From positions 1,054,001 to 1,118,000 of the forward strand of contig NZ_LQBO01000001.1 in the NCBI RefSeq assembly GCF_001507555.1: 64,000 bases of DNA, in the 5' to 3' direction. Source of the DNA: Thiomicrospira sp. XS5. Its GTDB lineage: Bacteria; Pseudomonadota; Gammaproteobacteria; Thiomicrospirales; Thiomicrospiraceae. Both the position numbers and the translations under genes were made by a program. Below the pieces are notes generated by a model. It saw only the letters and a list, made by a program, of their open reading frames with translations, did not search any database and was not told the origin of the DNA. Below, piece by piece: positions 61,209-64,000 of this stretch (the first letter of the stretch is position 1; each line of letters opens with the position of its first letter).

Positions 61209-62492
61209 TTATTTTTCAAGCGACTTTAAATGGTCGATGCGGATTTTCGCCGGTGGATGACTGTCGTGATACGCTGAATAAGTCGGATCCGGGGTCAGGC
61301 TGCTGGCATTGTCGCGATACATTTTCAGTAGCGCGGAAATCAACGGGGCCGAACCGGTGGTTTGTGATGCGAAGGCATCGGCTTCAAATTCGTGCTTGCG
61401 GCTTTTGAAGGCGGCAATCGGCCCGAAGAAAAAGAACATCACCGGAATGGCGGTCATAAACAGCAATAACGCGGCGGCCGGCGTTTCCGATGTCATGCCC
61501 AGGCCTTGGTAAAACGCCGGTAATTGCGTCAGCCAGCCCAGGACGAACAAGCCGGCAAAGCTCAAGGCAAAGGACTCGATCATGCGTTTTTTGATGTGGC
61601 CGTGTTTAAAGTGCCCCAGTTCATGTGCCAGCACCGCTTCGACCTCTTCCGGCGTCAGCGATTCCAGCAAGGTGTCGAAAAAGACGATGCGTTTGTTTTT
61701 GCCAAACCCGGTGAAATAAGCGTTGCCGTGACCAGAGCGCGAGGAACCGTCCATGACGAAAATGCCGTTGGATTCGAACCCAGTGCGTTCCAGCAGGGCT
61801 TCGATGCGCTGTTTCATTTCGCCGTCTTCCAGCGGGGTGAACTTGTTGAAAATCGGCGCAATCCATTTCGGATAAGCCCAAAGCAAAACAAGGTTGAACG
61901 CCACCCAAAGCACCCAGGTGTAAAACCACCAGGCCTGGTCGAAATAGGCATTCATAATCGACAACACGGCCCAAGCCAATGGCAGGCCGATCACCAAGCC
62001 AAGCAACCATTGTTTGACAAGGTCGGAAATGAATTTGCCGACGGTCATTTTATTAAAGCCGAAAGCCTCTTCGATTTTAAAGGTGGAGATGATGGCGAAC
62101 GGAATGTGCAGTAAGGACAAAAACCAGAAGGTCGACAATAAGTAACCGACATCGCGCCAGATTGGCGATAACTCCGTCGCGAGCCAGTAATTGTAAATTT
62201 CTTGAAACCCGCCGCCGAGCGTCATGAACAATAAGACGGCGGCGTCGAAAAATAAGACGAATCGTGAGAGTTGCAGTTTGGCGCGGCTGTAGTCGGCGGC
62301 TTTGTGGTGTGCTTCTTCGGTGACAACACTTTGGAAGTCTTCCGGCACTTGGTTGCGGTGGGTGCCGATGTGAAATTGGTTTTTGATGTTGAGCCACAGC
62401 TCGATGACCAGGTTAAGAATCAGGGTGGTTGCAAATAATACGGTAATCCAATTCATGGAAGCGGTGCCTTGTTTGGTTGTTTGTTCAGCCAC
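61209..62492 (-). CDS. Ste24/HtpX-like M48 membrane metalloprotease
   Basis: The product is up to 427 aa; ATG 62456 (MNWITVLF) is an equally plausible start. It has several hydrophobic segments and the zinc motif HELGH (EAVLAHELGHFKHGHIKKRM, about residue 290), with ESNGIFVMDGSSRSGHGNAYFTGFGKNKRIVFFDTLLESL before it and EFEADAFASQ as third ligand. This is the CAAX-protease-1/Ste24 type widespread in bacteria; there it is not a prenyl protease but probably a membrane quality-control enzyme. It is divergent from orn. FDQAWW carries a CCAGGCCTGG copy. Confidence 0.88.
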   Translation of the reverse strand: MAEQTTKQGTASMNWITVLFATTLILNLVIELWLNIKNQFHIGTHRNQVPEDFQSVVTEEAHHKAADYSRAKLQLSRFVLFFDAAVLLFMTLGGGFQEIYNYWLATELSPIWRDVGYLLSTFWFLSLLHIPFAIISTFKIEEAFGFNKMTVGKFISDLVKQWLLGLVIGLPLAWAVLSIMNAYFDQAWWFYTWVLWVAFNLVLLWAYPKWIAPIFNKFTPLEDGEMKQRIEALLERTGFESNGIFVMDGSSRSGHGNAYFTGFGKNKRIVFFDTLLESLTPEEVEAVLAHELGHFKHGHIKKRMIESFALSFAGLFVLGWLTQLPAFYQGLGMTSETPAAALLLFMTAIPVMFFFFGPIAAFKSRKHEFEADAFASQTTGSAPLISALLKMYRDNASSLTPDPTYSAYHDSHPPAKIRIDHLKSLEK

Positions 62493-62606
62493 GCCGTTCT
62501 GTTTGGTCGCCGGAGAGGTGTTGAATTCCGCATTTCCGGCGTTGTGCGCGTTGAGGCTGGCTCGAATAAAGTTTAAACTAGCGCCTATTCTAGTTTAAAA
62601 GGTTCA

Positions 62607-63170
62607 ATGAGTGTAGTGATGAAGTCTGAAAATAATTTGATTTGGATTGATCTGGAGATGACCGGTTTAGACCATAAAACCGATCAGATTATCGAAATTG
62701 CCACGGTGGTAACGGATGCCGAATTGAATGTGTTGGGAGAAGGGCCAGTGATTGCGATTCAGACGGAACAGCATTACCTGGACGGAATGGATGAATGGTG
62801 TACGACGCACCACGGTAATTCCGGCCTGACCAAGCGCGTGCAGGAAAGCAATATTTCGATGCGCGAATCGGAGTTGCAGACGCTTGAGTTTTTGAAAGAC
62901 TTTGTGCCGAAAGGTAAATCGCCGATGTGTGGCAACACCATTTGCCAGGATCGCCGTTTTTTGATTGAACAGATGCCGGAATTGGAAGCGTTTTTCCATT
63001 ACCGAAATCTGGATGTGTCCAGTTTGAAAGAATTGGCCCGACGCTGGGCGCCAAGCGTGTATTCTTCCCACAAGAAAAAAGGCGCACACTTGGCGCTGGA
63101 CGATATTTACGAATCGATTGAAGAATTGAAACACTATCGCCAAAACCTGTTTTTACCGGAGTTTCGTTAA
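62607..63170 (+). CDS. orn: Oligoribonuclease
   Basis: The product is 187 aa (an internal ATG at 62619 would give 183). It is a DEDDh exonuclease: [22 protein letters not shown] (Exo I), [15 protein letters not shown] (Exo II) and [20 protein letters not shown] (Exo III). It degrades 2-5-mer RNA, including pGpG from cyclic-di-GMP turnover. It is divergent from the Ste24-like gene and near rsgA, in line with the orn-rsgA neighbourhood of other gammaproteobacteria. Confidence 0.95.
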   Translation: MSVVMKSENNLIWIDLEMTGLDHKTDQIIEIATVVTDAELNVLGEGPVIAIQTEQHYLDGMDEWCTTHHGNSGLTKRVQESNISMRESELQTLEFLKDFVPKGKSPMCGNTICQDRRFLIEQMPELEAFFHYRNLDVSSLKELARRWAPSVYSSHKKKGAHLALDDIYESIEELKHYRQNLFLPEFR

Positions 63171-63229
63171 GCGCCGTTCGGCGCAGCCCATTCCGGTGGT
63201 TTTCAAACCGATTAATTTCAACTTATGGG

Positions 63230-63258
63230 TTTATAAAAGCGCCTAAGTTCGTTATAAT
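63230..63258 (+). promoter_or_regulatory. Promoter of ilvB
   Basis: A consensus -10 TATAAT (63253-63258) is preceded at 17 bp by a weak -35 TTTATA (63230-63235). The start of transcription would fall near 63265, leaving a leader of about 120 bases. Confidence 0.6.
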
Positions 63259-63268
63259 CGCCTGCTTA

Positions 63269-63296
63269 CCCTGCGAAACTGCAGGGCTTTGTTTTT
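63269..63296 (+). terminator. Possible attenuator hairpin at the start of the ilvB leader
   Basis: The stem CCCTGC/GCAGGG (63269-63274, 63281-63286) with a GAAACT loop is followed at once by CTTTGTTTTT. It has the shape of an intrinsic terminator, only a few bases after the predicted transcription start and upstream of ilvB. Confidence 0.45.
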
Positions 63297-63312
63297 AAAG
63301 TTATTTTTAAAC

Positions 63313-63363
63313 GTCGCAAGGCTGTCGAACCGCTAAAACAACCAGGTTTCGGAGCTTTGCGAC
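63313..63363 (+). promoter_or_regulatory. Long hairpin in the ilvB leader
   Basis: The arms GTCGCAAGGCT (63313-63323) and AGCTTTGCGAC (63353-63363) pair with one mismatch. Inside, CGAACC pairs approximately with GGTTTCG. It ends 6 bases before the GGAGGA ribosome site of ilvB, so it may control translation or RNA stability. Confidence 0.45.
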
Positions 63364-63383
63364 CAAAACGGAGGACCGTTGTT

Positions 63384-64000
63384 GTGGAATTAACTGGTGC
63401 CCAGATTCTTGTTCATTATTTGGAAGATGAGGGCGTAGAGCATATTTGGGGGTATCCTGGAGGGGCGGCTTTGCCTATCTATGATGCTCTGGATACGGAC
63501 GCACGTAAAATGAAACACGTGCTGGTCCGTCATGAACAGGCTGCGGTTCACGCAGCGGACGGGTTCGCGCGCTCTACAGGTAAACCAGGGGTCGCTCTTG
63601 TAACATCCGGGCCGGGTGCCACCAATACCGTTACCGGTATTGCGACAGCTTATATGGATTCGATTCCAATGGTTGTCATTACCGGCCAGGTTGCCACCAA
63701 TATGATTGGCCTGGATGCCTTCCAGGAAATCGATACGGTAGGCATTACAAGACCGATCGTCAAACACAACTTCTTGGTCAAGGATGTCAATGACCTCGCG
63801 ATGACGCTCAAAAAAGCGTTTTATATCGCAACGACCGGTAGACCCGGTCCGGTCGTGGTCGACATCCCGAAAGATGTCCAAAATGCCAAAAGCTCTTATG
63901 AATATCCACAAGAAGTCAGTTTGCGCTCCTATGTACCTGTAACGAAAGGCCATAGCGGACAAATTAAAAAAGCCATCGATATGATGCTGAAAGCGAAAAA
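63384..64000 (+). CDS. ilvB: Acetolactate synthase large subunit, cut by right edge
   Basis: The first 205 codons are visible from GTG 63384, with GGAGGA at 63370-63375. The N-terminal ThDP pyrimidine domain is clear: [32 protein letters not shown], the catalytic Glu in [20 protein letters not shown] (about residue 50), and [35 protein letters not shown]. The enzyme makes acetolactate for branched-chain amino acids. Which isozyme (ilvB, ilvI or ilvG) cannot be decided; a small subunit and ilvC probably follow, since pssA-leuA lie elsewhere. Confidence 0.92.
   Translation, partial: MELTGAQILVHYLEDEGVEHIWGYPGGAALPIYDALDTDARKMKHVLVRHEQAAVHAADGFARSTGKPGVALVTSGPGATNTVTGIATAYMDSIPMVVITGQVATNMIGLDAFQEIDTVGITRPIVKHNFLVKDVNDLAMTLKKAFYIATTGRPGPVVVDIPKDVQNAKSSYEYPQEVSLRSYVPVTKGHSGQIKKAIDMMLKAK

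Noticed and set aside
63171-63383. Leader peptide with branched-chain codons before ilvB
   Set aside because: The ATG near 63223 gives only three codons before a stop; no Ile/Leu/Val-rich frame exists.
1-64000. CRISPR arrays, tRNA or rRNA genes, prophage or attachment sites
   Set aside because: No regularly spaced direct repeats, cloverleaf-like sequences, integrase or phage genes were seen.

Overview
The window is a stretch of gammaproteobacterial chromosome. A soxXYZA thiosulfate-oxidation operon, SUF iron-sulfur genes, a Fe(III) ABC transporter, short periplasmic c-type cytochromes, and complete-looking amino-acid, phospholipid and cell-wall genes fit a free-living chemolithoautotrophic sulfur oxidiser. 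By sox layout and protein character I would place it near the Thiomicrospira/Hydrogenovibrio/Thiomicrorhabdus group. That placement is inference; the window has no rRNA and I found no tRNA, CRISPR array, prophage or transposase gene.

Layout. 1-2182: zinc uptake (znuC cut by the left edge, divergent znuA) plus a shortened G3E/COG0523-like protein. 2275-7689: sufBCDS behind a promoter that overlaps a palindrome resembling an IscR type 1 site. 7799-16157: a division and cell-wall cluster, murC-ddl-ftsQ-ftsA-lpxC-secA, from which ftsZ and murB are missing. 16169-16431: a 263-bp MITE-like giant palindrome. 16527-25757: argJ, hisC, a MutT/ThiE fusion, coaE, an asparagine-synthase-family amidotransferase, grxD, rnt and argA. 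25855-28154: ilvD and a TerB-like protein, closed by three consecutive terminators. 28329-30521: soxXYZA on the minus strand. 30705-36389: a BepA-like protease, a TusA-like protein, and galU-pgi followed by a UDP-glucose-dehydrogenase-like protein lacking its key residues. 36516-39944: pssA-leuA-holD-like-rimI. 40019-50325: suhB, trmJ, cysE, a reduced isc locus (iscR-iscA only), then ndk-rlmN-rodZ-hisS-yfgM-bamB-der. 50396-59605, mostly minus strand: a D-2-hydroxyacid dehydrogenase, serA, two cytochromes c and fbpC-fbpA-fbpB with a Fur-like box. 59746-64000: rsgA, a pterin dehydratase, a Ste24-like protease, orn, and the start of ilvB behind a structured leader.

Functional links. Fe-S assembly is split between the suf operon and the distant iscR-iscA pair, and the palindrome upstream of sufB suggests that IscR governs suf. 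SerA next to a D-2-hydroxyacid dehydrogenase fits a known coupling in serine synthesis. The sox operon supplies carrier (YZ) and cytochrome (XA); soxB and soxCD must lie elsewhere.

The strongest unexplained signal is a palindrome. CAGGCCTG occurs 24 times in 64 kb (about one expected by chance), 12 of them extended to CCAGGCCTGG. It appears in genes on both strands and at the centre of two perfectly palindromic terminators. It behaves like a highly iterated palindrome or uptake-type sequence.
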